A stretch of 64,000 nucleotides of DNA from JAFAXD01 sp963833605 (GTDB taxonomy: Bacteria; Pseudomonadota; Alphaproteobacteria; Rhizobiales; Xanthobacteraceae). Under the pieces are notes generated by a model. That model was not told the DNA's origin and made no database searches. It worked only from the letters and a program-made list of their open reading frames with translations. A program made the translations under genes and the position numbers. Positions 8,891 through 16,201 of this stretch are shown here, one piece after another (position 1 is the first letter of the stretch; the number at the start of each line of letters is the position of its first letter). Location: assembly GCA_963833605.1 (NCBI GenBank), contig CAWHYZ010000027.1, positions 95,935 through 159,934 on the forward strand. Reading direction: 5' to 3'.

Positions 8891-9952
8891 TCATTCGAGC
8901 CAGCGTTCACGGTTGGCACGCACAAACTCATCATCGGCAAGGTGCGGGTAGGCGGCACACACGCGATCGATCGCTTCCTTTTGGCCAGGACCCAGCCCCT
9001 CGTTCGGATCGAGGCACCAGATGCCCGCGAGCAAACCCTGCCGGCGCAGAATTTCATGACAGCCTGCGATGACGCCATGAAAATCGTTGGCCGCATCGAA
9101 AATCGCCGCATTGGCGTCGGTCACCTGCGGATCGAGCGCGAGCAGGTCGGCGGGAACGTGGTCGGCTTCCACGGCAGCGTGAATGCGTGTCAGCAGTTCG
9201 ACCGCCTTTTTGACCCAGACGCTCCAGTGGCCCAGCAGGCCGCCCCTGATGCGCAACGTTTGGATCGTGCCTCTGGCTTCGACCCGGAACGGCGCGAGAA
9301 GGTCGAGCACAATGTGGTCGTCGTTGCCGGTGTAAAGCGTGACCCGGTCGGCGGCGCCCGCCTCGGCCACCCCGCGTACCACGTCGAGGGTGCGGTAGCG
9401 GTTGAACGGCGCGATCTTGACGGCGACCACGTTTTCGATCGCCGCGAACCGTCGCCAGAACGACACCGGAAGCACGATCCCGCCAACAGCCGGCTGCAGA
9501 TAGAAACCGACGAGCGGGAGATCCTGCGCGACCGCAGCCACATGGGCGATCAGTTCGTCCTCGCCGGCGCCCCGGAACGCCGCCAGCGAAAGAAGCCCGG
9601 CGTGATAGCCAAGATCGCGCGCGACGTGCGCTTCTTTGCGGGCCTGGTCGGTGCGCCCGCTCAGCCCGGCGATCATGATCGGCGGCGTGCGCGCCCAGTC
9701 GCTGGCGGCGCGCGTGGCAAGCTCCAGCACGGGCTGGTAGAGCCCAACATCGCGGATCGCAAACTGCGTGGTGTGGACGCCGACCGCGAGCCCGCCTGCG
9801 CCGGCGTCGAGATAGTACCGGGTGAGGGCGCGCTGCCGACGGGGATCGAGCTTGCGATCTTGATCGAGCGCGAGTGGGTGTGCCGGAATGGCGACGCCGC
9901 GGCGCAGCGCGGCGAGCACGGGTGCGGGCCAGTCGGTCCAGCGCGGGGTCAT
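8891..9952 (-). CDS. dihydrodipicolinate synthase family aldolase
   Basis: 353 residues of the DapA/NanA TIM-barrel family. GFYLQPAVGG gives the conserved Tyr region and NVVAVKIAPFNRYRT the Schiff-base Lys strand; GNDDH follows at the strand after. Such enzymes make or break C-C bonds next to a keto group. It is the first gene of the leftward run, with GAGG about seven bases before ATG 9952. The palindrome at 9963-9978 lies directly upstream. With DUF993 it gives the operon two DHDPS-like proteins, which is unusual. Not dapA itself: it is too long and its context is catabolic. Confidence 0.88.
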   Translation of the reverse strand: MTPRWTDWPAPVLAALRRGVAIPAHPLALDQDRKLDPRRQRALTRYYLDAGAGGLAVGVHTTQFAIRDVGLYQPVLELATRAASDWARTPPIMIAGLSGRTDQARKEAHVARDLGYHAGLLSLAAFRGAGEDELIAHVAAVAQDLPLVGFYLQPAVGGIVLPVSFWRRFAAIENVVAVKIAPFNRYRTLDVVRGVAEAGAADRVTLYTGNDDHIVLDLLAPFRVEARGTIQTLRIRGGLLGHWSVWVKKAVELLTRIHAAVEADHVPADLLALDPQVTDANAAIFDAANDFHGVIAGCHEILRRQGLLAGIWCLDPNEGLGPGQKEAIDRVCAAYPHLADDEFVRANRERWLE

Positions 9953-9962
9953 GGAGCCTCAA

Positions 9963-9978
9963 GTAACCGGACGGTTAC
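9963..9978. promoter_or_regulatory. predicted TetR operator 1 (perfect palindrome)
   Basis: GTAACCGGACGGTTAC is a perfect 16-bp palindrome starting 11 bases upstream of ATG 9952. Related 16-mers occur at 10806 and 13923. Binding here would cover the -10 or ribosome site region and block the leftward catabolic run. Assignment to the nearby TetR protein is inference. Confidence 0.7.
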
Positions 9979-10026
9979 ATGGTGCGCAATTTTTGCACTT
10001 TGCGCAACTGCATACCTAACCAACGG

Positions 10027-10102
10027 GATGTGTTGAGCACTTGTGAAACCCATCACACCAAGCCTGTTACGATGGGTTTCGCTGTCGCTCAACCCATCCT
10101 AC
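10027..10102. repeat. two tandem REP-like palindromic units
   Basis: Unit one (10027-10054) reads gatgtgttgagc...gaaacccatc and is degenerate. Unit two (10071-10102) is gatgggtttcgct followed by cgctcaacccatcctac on the other arm. The same motif recurs at 11891. The stop codon of the TetR gene (10099-10101) lies inside unit two. The units may act as a terminator between the TetR gene and the leftward run. Confidence 0.7.
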
Positions 10103-10737
10103 TTGCTGCGCAACGCATGCAGAATCATGTCCACGTTGTGGCGCTTACGCCGACGACTCGCGGCCGGCGTGCCAAGATCGCGCCCGAAAATGGCCGACAG
10201 TGTCCAGTTGTTCGACAGATAGAAGTAACCCACCGCCGCAATCGTGATATAAACTTCGACCGGATCGAGGCCGGGGCGGAATACGCCTTTGGCGACGCCG
10301 CGCCGCAGGATGTCGCCGATCAATTTCACGAACGGGCTGTGCAACTGCCGCACCTTCTTGGACGCCTTCAGGTGGCGCGCGCGATGCAGGTTTTCGCTGT
10401 TGATCAGGCTGATCATTTCCGGGTGCAGGCGCGAATAGTCGAAGTTGAACTCGACCAGCCGCTTGATGGCGAGTTCGGGCTCCAGGTGGTCGAGGTTGAG
10501 CGTGCGTTCGCTGCCGCGAAGCCCCTCGTAGACCCGCTCGAGCGCCGCGAGATAGAGGCCATCCTTATTGCCGAAATAGTGGTAGATCATGCGCTTGTTG
10601 GCGCCGGCGCGCCGCGCGATCGCGTTCACGCGCGCGCCGAACAGACCCTTGGCGGCGAATTCGTCCTGCGCCGCCTTGAGGATGGCTTCGCGCGTGCGGT
10701 TCGGGTCCCGCGGGTTGGCACGTTTCGATTTGGCCAT
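10099..10737 (-). CDS. TetR/AcrR-family transcriptional regulator
   Basis: 212 residues. The N-terminal helix-turn-helix spans roughly residues 13-60 (REAILKAAQDEFAAKG ... RMIYHYFGNKDGLY), the standard TetR pattern. The C-terminal ligand domain has a TetR_C-like stretch (RLVEFNFDYSRLHPEMI and LSNNW) seen in regulators of pyrimidine and aromatic catabolism. ATG 10737 is chosen because upstream extension is poor. It is divergent from the ABC binding-protein gene, with a palindrome between them at 10806. It probably represses itself and the catabolic island until the pathway's ligand is bound. Confidence 0.93.
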   Translation of the reverse strand: MAKSKRANPRDPNRTREAILKAAQDEFAAKGLFGARVNAIARRAGANKRMIYHYFGNKDGLYLAALERVYEGLRGSERTLNLDHLEPELAIKRLVEFNFDYSRLHPEMISLINSENLHRARHLKASKKVRQLHSPFVKLIGDILRRGVAKGVFRPGLDPVEVYITIAAVGYFYLSNNWTLSAIFGRDLGTPAASRRRKRHNVDMILHALRSK

Positions 10738-10805
10738 TCGGTCGCGAACCAGGACGTTGGGGACGCCGCAGATTGACACTGTTTCGAGCCGCTTCTATCG
10801 TCGCG

Positions 10806-10821
10806 GTAACCAAGCAGTTAC
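10806..10821. promoter_or_regulatory. predicted TetR operator 2
   Basis: GTAACCAAGCAGTTAC, extended to GGTAAC-N6-GTTACC at 10805-10822, lies between the divergent TetR (10737) and binding-protein (10880) genes. It shares the GTAAC-N6-GTTAC pattern with 9963. Its place allows control of both directions. Confidence 0.7.
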
Positions 10822-10879
10822 CACGAACATTTGCGGTGCGTCGAGCGGCCGCGTTGCCGCCATCCTCGGGAGGTCTTTG

Positions 10880-11887
10880 ATGAAAGTCGCCTGCAAGCTC
10901 GCGATCGTTGCGGCCGCGCTCGCCTTTGCGGCACCCGCATCCGCCCAAAAGATCACGTTCACGCTCAACTGGGTCGCCGGCGGCGATCACGCGCCATACT
11001 TCTATGCTCAGAAGATGGGCTGGTACAAGGACGCAGGGCTGGACGTCGATTTTGAAACCGGGCGCGGCTCGGCCGCGTCCGCCCAGAAGGTCGGCGCTGG
11101 CGCATCACAGCTTGGACTCTCCGACATGGCCGGTGTGCTGTTGTTCCGCGGCAAGGGCCTGGATCTCGTCGGCATCATGAACGTCTATGCCAATTCGCCG
11201 CAGGGCATGTACTGGCTCAAGAGCTCCGGCATCACCGGTATCAAGGACTTCGCGGGCAAGAAGATCGGCAACCCGGCCGGCGACGGCGCCCGCACCATGT
11301 GGCCGGCGCTCGCCAAGAAGGCTGGCATCGATCCCAACTCGGTCACCTGGGTCAACATCGACGCCAATGCCAAGCTCGGCGCGCTGAAGGCGCACACGGT
11401 TGACGCCACCACCTCATTCTTCAACCTGCACCACGTGTTCGCGCGCGAACTTGGCAGCGACATGGGCTTCCTCGCCTGGAAGGACGCTGGCGTGAACCCC
11501 TACGGCAATTCAATCATCGCCAACGGTGCTTGGCTCGCCGCCAACCGCGACAAGGCCGACAAGTTCGTGAAGGTCACCCAGAAGGCATTTGCCGAATGTG
11601 CCAAGAAGCCGGAGCCGTGCATCCAGGCACTGGTCGAGGCCAACGGCGCGTTACTCTACCAGAACGAGCTCGACAACTGGCACCTCGTCACCATCCTGAT
11701 GAGCGATGACACCTCGCGCAACGTCGCGCTCGGCTGGCACGACGACACCCGTATGGCCAACGACTACAAGCTGGTCGACGAAAATCTGCACATGGAAAAG
11801 CCATACGACGTGAAGACCGCCTACACCAACGACTTCCTCGACAAGTCTGTGAAGATGCCGCCGATCCATCCGCCGAAGCTGTATTAA
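10880..11887 (+). CDS. ABC transporter substrate-binding protein (NMT1/THI5-like)
   Basis: 335 residues with a Sec signal peptide (basic start, hydrophobic core, cleavage after APASAQ). The mature protein starts KITFTLNWVAGGDHAPYFYAQKMGWYKDAGL, typical of the SsuA/THI5 periplasmic family. ATG 10880 has GGGAGG about seven bases upstream. It most likely feeds the permease and ATPase at 8108-8111 on the other strand, since no other ABC genes are close and both units share the operator motif. Ligand unknown; the family covers sulfonates, pyrimidine precursors, riboflavin and aromatic acids. Confidence 0.92.
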   Translation: MKVACKLAIVAAALAFAAPASAQKITFTLNWVAGGDHAPYFYAQKMGWYKDAGLDVDFETGRGSAASAQKVGAGASQLGLSDMAGVLLFRGKGLDLVGIMNVYANSPQGMYWLKSSGITGIKDFAGKKIGNPAGDGARTMWPALAKKAGIDPNSVTWVNIDANAKLGALKAHTVDATTSFFNLHHVFARELGSDMGFLAWKDAGVNPYGNSIIANGAWLAANRDKADKFVKVTQKAFAECAKKPEPCIQALVEANGALLYQNELDNWHLVTILMSDDTSRNVALGWHDDTRMANDYKLVDENLHMEKPYDVKTAYTNDFLDKSVKMPPIHPPKLY

Positions 11888-11890
11888 GTC

Positions 11891-11924
11891 GTAGGATGGG
11901 TTGAGCGCAAGCGCTCAACCCATC
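11891..11924. repeat. REP-like perfect inverted repeat, possible terminator
   Basis: A 14-base arm, gatgggttgagcgc, pairs perfectly with gcgctcaacccatc across AA, preceded by gtag. It starts four bases after the binding-protein stop. It is the third copy of the unit seen at 10027-10102. There is no T-run, so rho-independent termination is uncertain. Confidence 0.75.
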
Positions 11925-11961
11925 GGGCATTGATGCGGACGGTGATGGATTTTGCTGACGC

Positions 11962-12840
11962 TCAGCCGAACTCCGGTCCGAGCACCGCGAATGTGCGCAC
12001 GCCATCATCGAAGGCCGCATGGCTCCGATACACCATGCGGGTCAGCGGCCGCATCGCTGCGAACCCGCGCGCCTCGACGAAGGTTCGTGTCTCAGCCTTG
12101 CTGTCGACGAGATCGATGAATAGCGGACCAGGAATGGCGTTGAGCGCGTGCGCCAGCAGGGCGTGCGCGGCAGCGGCATCATCGGCGACCAGGGGACCGA
12201 GCTGCGATGCGACGCGGCCCTCGCGCCCGAGCAGGAACCCGACCAGGCGGCCGCCACGCCGCGCGATCCTGTCGGCCTGCGGCAACCGTCCGCGCATGCG
12301 CGCAAGCAAACGGCTGCGATCGGCGCCGAACACCGCCGCGTCGTAGGCGCATAGGTCCGACCACACGGTGTCCGTGATCACATCGACGCCAACCTGATCC
12401 GGTGTCGCCGCGCCCACGCCGGAAGGCCGCGTGACAGCGTCGCGCGCAAAGCGCGCAAATCCCCACGTGTCTTCGAATCCAAGCGTGCGATAAACCTCAC
12501 GACCGGCCGGTGTCGCATCGAGCACCGGAACGTGCCCGGAGGCGAGCAAATCGTCGATCGCGCCGCGCAGCAGTGCGGACGCCAGACCTTGACGGCGATA
12601 CGCCGCCGTCACCAGCACCATGCTGATCCAGCCGAAGCCGCCATAAGGCAGGGTTGCGGCGGTCGCGATCACACGCCCTGCGCCAGTACGGATCGCTTTC
12701 ACCGTTCCGTAATCCAGGAAAATCCGCCAGTCCCGCTCGGTCTGATTCCACCCGACTTCGGCAACCAGCGCACGTGCGTCCGCGAGTTCGGCTGCCCGCA
12801 GCGGCGCAGGTGCAATGAGCCTTGAATCAGAAGGCGCCAT
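11962..12840 (-). CDS. GNAT-family N-acetyltransferase
   Basis: 292 residues. The acetyl-CoA pyrophosphate motif is in VLVTAAYRRQGLASALLRGAID at about residues 75-96 (R/Q-x-x-G-x-A), preceded by the beta-4 strand GWISMV. The second half (from TPDQVGVDVITDTVW) resembles the extra domain of YjdJ/Eis-like proteins (HDLCAYDAAVFGADR pattern). Start ATG 12840 overlaps the end of the epimerase gene by 14 bases, so they are likely co-transcribed from 13876. The acceptor is unknown. Confidence 0.87.
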   Translation of the reverse strand: MAPSDSRLIAPAPLRAAELADARALVAEVGWNQTERDWRIFLDYGTVKAIRTGAGRVIATAATLPYGGFGWISMVLVTAAYRRQGLASALLRGAIDDLLASGHVPVLDATPAGREVYRTLGFEDTWGFARFARDAVTRPSGVGAATPDQVGVDVITDTVWSDLCAYDAAVFGADRSRLLARMRGRLPQADRIARRGGRLVGFLLGREGRVASQLGPLVADDAAAAHALLAHALNAIPGPLFIDLVDSKAETRTFVEARGFAAMRPLTRMVYRSHAAFDDGVRTFAVLGPEFG

Positions 12841-13876
12841 CGCGCGAGTCGTAGTGGGTATCCTTGCCGAGGCTCGGCAACCCGCGCGCGACCCAATCGG
12901 CAACCCAATCGATCATGCGCGCCAGCGGCACTGTCGGGTAGCCGAACAGCCGCATCGCCTCGGCGCTATTGATCAACCATCCTTCGGGTGCCTCGGTCCC
13001 TGCCAGTGCCGGCGGCTTGCCGAGCCGCTGTGCGAACTCCTGCGCCAGCCAACGCGTGCTGATCGTCTCCGGACCGCTCACGTTGAGCGGAGAGGTCGGT
13101 ACCGTGCAATGACCGAGCGCGCGCAACACCATCGCGTTGGCGTCGCCCTGCCAGACTACGTTGACGTGGCCGGCCGCCAGATTGATGGTCGCGCCCGACG
13201 CGACCCGGGAGGCGATGTCATGCAGCACCCCGTAGCGCATGTCGATTGCGTAATTGAGACGAATGATGCGGCCCGGTGTACCACGCGTGCGCGAGAAATA
13301 GTGGAACAGGCCCTCGCGTGCGACACAGGAATTGGCGTAGACCCCGACCGGGTTGGCTGGCGTGCGCTCGGTAGCGCCGCCGTGGTGGACGTTGACGAAT
13401 GGATAAACATTGCCAGTCGAATAGGCCACGATGCGGGAACCGGCGAACGCCTCGGCCACCAGCGCCGGCACGTGGGCATTCATCGCCCAGGTCAGGTCCT
13501 CGTTGCCGGTCGAGCCGAACTTGCGGCCAGCCATGAAAATGACGTTGGGTGACTTCGGCAGCGCCGCGATCTCGTCACGGTCAAGCAAGTCGGCACCAAT
13601 GCACTCGATTCCCCAGGATACAAGCTTCTCGCGTAAACCCTTCTCGCTGAAGCGGGCGACACCGATGATGCGTTTCGCCGGGGCAGCGCGCCGGGCGAGC
13701 TGCGCCAGCGTTGGGCCAACCTTGCCGCCGACGCCCAGGATGATGATGTCGCCTGGGATCTGCCCGAGCTCGCGCACCAGGACCGGTGAGGGCGTCGTCA
13801 TCACCTCTTCGAGGTGCTCGACGTCGCGAAAGCGATCGGGCAGGGTGGGCATAGCGGCGGGTGTTATCTGTTGCAT
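12827..13876 (-). CDS. NAD(P)-dependent epimerase/dehydratase-like protein
   Basis: 349 residues of the extended SDR family. The Rossmann motif is IIILGVGGKVGPTLAQLARRA (GxGGxxG). AYSTGNVYPF supplies the Ser strand, and the Tyr-x3-Lys catalytic pair is not conserved where expected (VGVYANSCVAREGLF: Tyr then Ser-Cys, no Lys), so it may be a redox-poor relative. Start could be ATG 13876 or 13852; I prefer 13876 because a weak GGAA lies upstream. The longer frame would include the operator at 13923. It is divergent from the MetE-like gene. Confidence 0.82.
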   Translation of the reverse strand: MQQITPAAMPTLPDRFRDVEHLEEVMTTPSPVLVRELGQIPGDIIILGVGGKVGPTLAQLARRAAPAKRIIGVARFSEKGLREKLVSWGIECIGADLLDRDEIAALPKSPNVIFMAGRKFGSTGNEDLTWAMNAHVPALVAEAFAGSRIVAYSTGNVYPFVNVHHGGATERTPANPVGVYANSCVAREGLFHYFSRTRGTPGRIIRLNYAIDMRYGVLHDIASRVASGATINLAAGHVNVVWQGDANAMVLRALGHCTVPTSPLNVSGPETISTRWLAQEFAQRLGKPPALAGTEAPEGWLINSAEAMRLFGYPTVPLARMIDWVADWVARGLPSLGKDTHYDSRDGAF

Positions 13877-13922
13877 CGGTTCCGGCCCGTGCAGTGGCAG
13901 CCAGCAGGGCGCGACGTTATAA

Positions 13923-13938
13923 GTAACCAGTTGGATAC
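13923..13938. promoter_or_regulatory. predicted TetR operator 3 (one mismatch)
   Basis: GTAACCAGTTGGATAC matches GTAAC-N6-GTTAC except for A in place of T in the second arm. It lies between the divergent epimerase (13876) and MetE-like (13990) genes, the same geometry as operator 2. Confidence 0.6.
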
Positions 13939-13989
13939 TAACGGCTGGGTCCGCCGGCAGCAAGACGAACGCATCGGGAGGAACCGCAC

Positions 13990-15009
13990 GTGCCACAAAC
14001 ACTCGCACCACGGATCAAGACCACCGTTGTGGGCTCCTATCCGTTTCCCGATTGGCTGGCCGCGCTGCCCTCCGAGCAGGCTCTCATCGATGCCACCCGC
14101 GTCGTCATTCACACCCAGGAGCAGGCCGGCATCGATCTCGTGTGCGACGGCGAGCTTTCCCGCTTCAACGTGAACCATCCCGAGACCAACGGGATGATCG
14201 AATACTTCGTGCGTCCGATGGCAGGCATTCGCACCAACGTGCGGTTCGATGAGATCAGCGCCTACCGGGAGCAGCGCGGGATGGGTTTTCGGACCCGGCC
14301 GCCGGCCGTCGTTGACGGTCCGGTCGGTGCCGGCACCCTCGACCTCCCGCTGGCCTGCGCGCGCGCCAAGCGGCTGGCCACACGCCCGTTCAAGTTCACG
14401 CTGACCGGGCCGCACATGTTGGCGAAGACGCTCCTCGACCACCATTACGGCAGCATATCGTCGCTTGCGCTGGCGCTCGCCGACGCACTTGCCGAGCAGG
14501 TCAGTCTGCTCGACGCCGACGTTGTACAAATCGACGAAGCAAACTTGCCCGGCAGCCCCGACGAATGGGACTGGGCCGCGCAGGCGATCAACCGCGTGCT
14601 GAGCGCCGTGCAAACCATCCCGGCGGTACATCTCTGCTTTGGTAACTACGGCGGCCAATCAATCCAGCAGGGGACGTGGGGCAGACTGATAGACTATCTC
14701 AATGCGCTTGAGGCCGATCACATCGTCATGGAAACCGCGCATCGGCCGCCCGAGGAGCTCGATGTGTTCCGCGGCCTGCGTCCGGAGATTGGACTTGGAC
14801 TTGGCGTCATCGACATCAAATCGACCGAGATCGAGAGCCCGGATGCCATTGCCCACGCGATCGAGCGCGCCGAGAAGATCCTCGGCCCCGGCCGCGTCGC
14901 CTATGTACATCCCGACTGCGGGTTCTGGATGCTCAAACGCAGTATCGCCGACCGCAAAATGCTCGCGCTGGTCGCAGGCCGCGATCTTTACGAGGGAGGC
15001 GACCGATGA
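13990..15009 (+). CDS. MetE C-terminal-like methyltransferase (cobalamin-independent)
   Basis: 339 residues matching only the C-terminal catalytic half of MetE. All four zinc ligands are visible: His214 and Cys216 in AVHLCFGNY, Glu249 in HIVMETAHR and Cys310 in VHPDCGF. GSYPFPDW at the N-terminus is the usual opening of stand-alone MetE-like proteins. These move methyl groups to or from thiols; short forms often act on substrates other than methyltetrahydrofolate. Start is GTG 13990 with GGGAGG nine bases upstream. Its promoter region carries operator 3, so it may take part in the island's pathway, for example demethylation of the substrate. Confidence 0.88.
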   Translation: MPQTLAPRIKTTVVGSYPFPDWLAALPSEQALIDATRVVIHTQEQAGIDLVCDGELSRFNVNHPETNGMIEYFVRPMAGIRTNVRFDEISAYREQRGMGFRTRPPAVVDGPVGAGTLDLPLACARAKRLATRPFKFTLTGPHMLAKTLLDHHYGSISSLALALADALAEQVSLLDADVVQIDEANLPGSPDEWDWAAQAINRVLSAVQTIPAVHLCFGNYGGQSIQQGTWGRLIDYLNALEADHIVMETAHRPPEELDVFRGLRPEIGLGLGVIDIKSTEIESPDAIAHAIERAEKILGPGRVAYVHPDCGFWMLKRSIADRKMLALVAGRDLYEGGDR

Positions 15010-15075
15010 GGGCAACCCCGGTGCGAGCGACCGCGTGGGCTCGCTGAGGGATTGATCATCAAAATGTCATAAATC

Positions 15076-15555
15076 GTGCGCTGTACCGTATTGTTCGCAC
15101 GGGATATCTATCGTGTCCTCGAATCCGGATTTCAAACGCATCCGTCAGGCGATGACGTTGTGAGATGTGGCATGCACGGCAATTTCAAACTATGTCCCGA
15201 CCTGCAGCCCGACGATATCTGCCTTGTCGTCGAGCAGTACCGCGAAGGCGCCTTTGAACGGCGCTTTCACAAACACGTTCCGCGGGCGCGGCTGTCAGGC
15301 GAGGCAAGAACCGATTTGCTGCGCGCCCTGGTCGAGCGCTTTTCGGGGCGCGCCGGACCGAGTGCGGAACAGATCGTGGGATCTTATCTGAATGCGAACG
15401 GCGAAAGGCCGCCGGCGACCAATCATCTCACCATCGTCACATCGCATCCCGAGCCGGGCGTTGTCCGGTCCTACTGCGGCAGCGCGACGGTCGCATGGTC
15501 GGATCAGGTGTTCGCGCGCAGGCAATTCCGGCTGCCACAGGAGAGTGAAAGTTGA
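15076..15555 (+). CDS. hypothetical protein
   Basis: 159 residues from GTG 15076, or about 127 from the Met at 15172. I do not recognise the family. It is charged and without membrane segments or a signal peptide; VVEQYREGAFERRFHKHVPRA and TNHLTIVTSHPEPGVVRSYCG look like real protein, and no other frame is better. It follows the MetE-like gene by 66 bases on the same strand. Confidence 0.5.
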   Translation: MRCTVLFARDIYRVLESGFQTHPSGDDVVRCGMHGNFKLCPDLQPDDICLVVEQYREGAFERRFHKHVPRARLSGEARTDLLRALVERFSGRAGPSAEQIVGSYLNANGERPPATNHLTIVTSHPEPGVVRSYCGSATVAWSDQVFARRQFRLPQESES

Positions 15556-15797
15556 TGAACGCGCGCCTCGCCGGCAGTCGCCGAAGGCGGCCCCGACACG
15601 AAGCCAAGAGGGAATGTCGGGACCGCCGCGCTCGGGGTTCGCAAGTCCGAACCAGGCGAGACTAGCGCGCCGATAGCGGCCGTTCGATGCAATGTCGGCA
15701 CGCTAACGTGCCGAACAGCGCCGCGGGGAGCAGTGCGCCTTCATCTTGACTCGATGACCGCCAAGGCTCTTGGGGGGCGACAGAAAGGCAGTCCTCC

Positions 15798-16010
15798 ATG
15801 TCCGATGCTGACGAATGTCGAAGGCAGTCGGCACAATGTTTTCGCCTGGCCGCCACCGCGTGCACGCCCTTGCAGAAAACGGTCCTGCTTGATGCGGCCG
15901 CCAGTTGGATGGCTCTCGCCAACCAGGCCGATCGTGATCGCGCCTGGCGAGAAATGCAGGATGCCCACGAAGCCGTGAAGAACCGCGGGGCTGCGGCCCG
16001 CAGCCTTTAG
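15798..16010 (+). CDS. small conserved hypothetical protein
   Basis: 70 residues, MSDADECRRQSAQCFRLA..., with one helix pair likely (LLDAAASWMALANQADRDRAW). The pattern C-R-x-Q-A-x2-C-x3-A ... W-x2-L-A is common in short hypothetical proteins of Bradyrhizobium and relatives. ATG 15798 is preceded by a weak ribosome site. Function unknown. The 240 bases upstream hold no gene. Confidence 0.6.
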   Translation: MSDADECRRQSAQCFRLAATACTPLQKTVLLDAAASWMALANQADRDRAWREMQDAHEAVKNRGAAARSL

Positions 16011-16201
16011 CGGATTAGCACTCGGCACGACGCGCGCAGCGCAATGCCGGCAACCGCCGGATTGCGCTCCGCCTGATACCGCGGCCGGGTCGCATTTCCT
16101 CAAAGCGCCACCACTGCGTCCTTCCCGCCTGGACCCTGACCGTGGCAGGATTCGCAATGGATTCGGGCCGGACGCCTTTGTCCGGAGGTGAGGGCGGTTC
16201 C

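Noticed and set aside
8822..10036. 404-codon plus-strand ORF over the DHDPS-like gene and its promoter
   Set aside because: It runs antisense to the DHDPS-like gene and through the operator and lacks protein-like composition.
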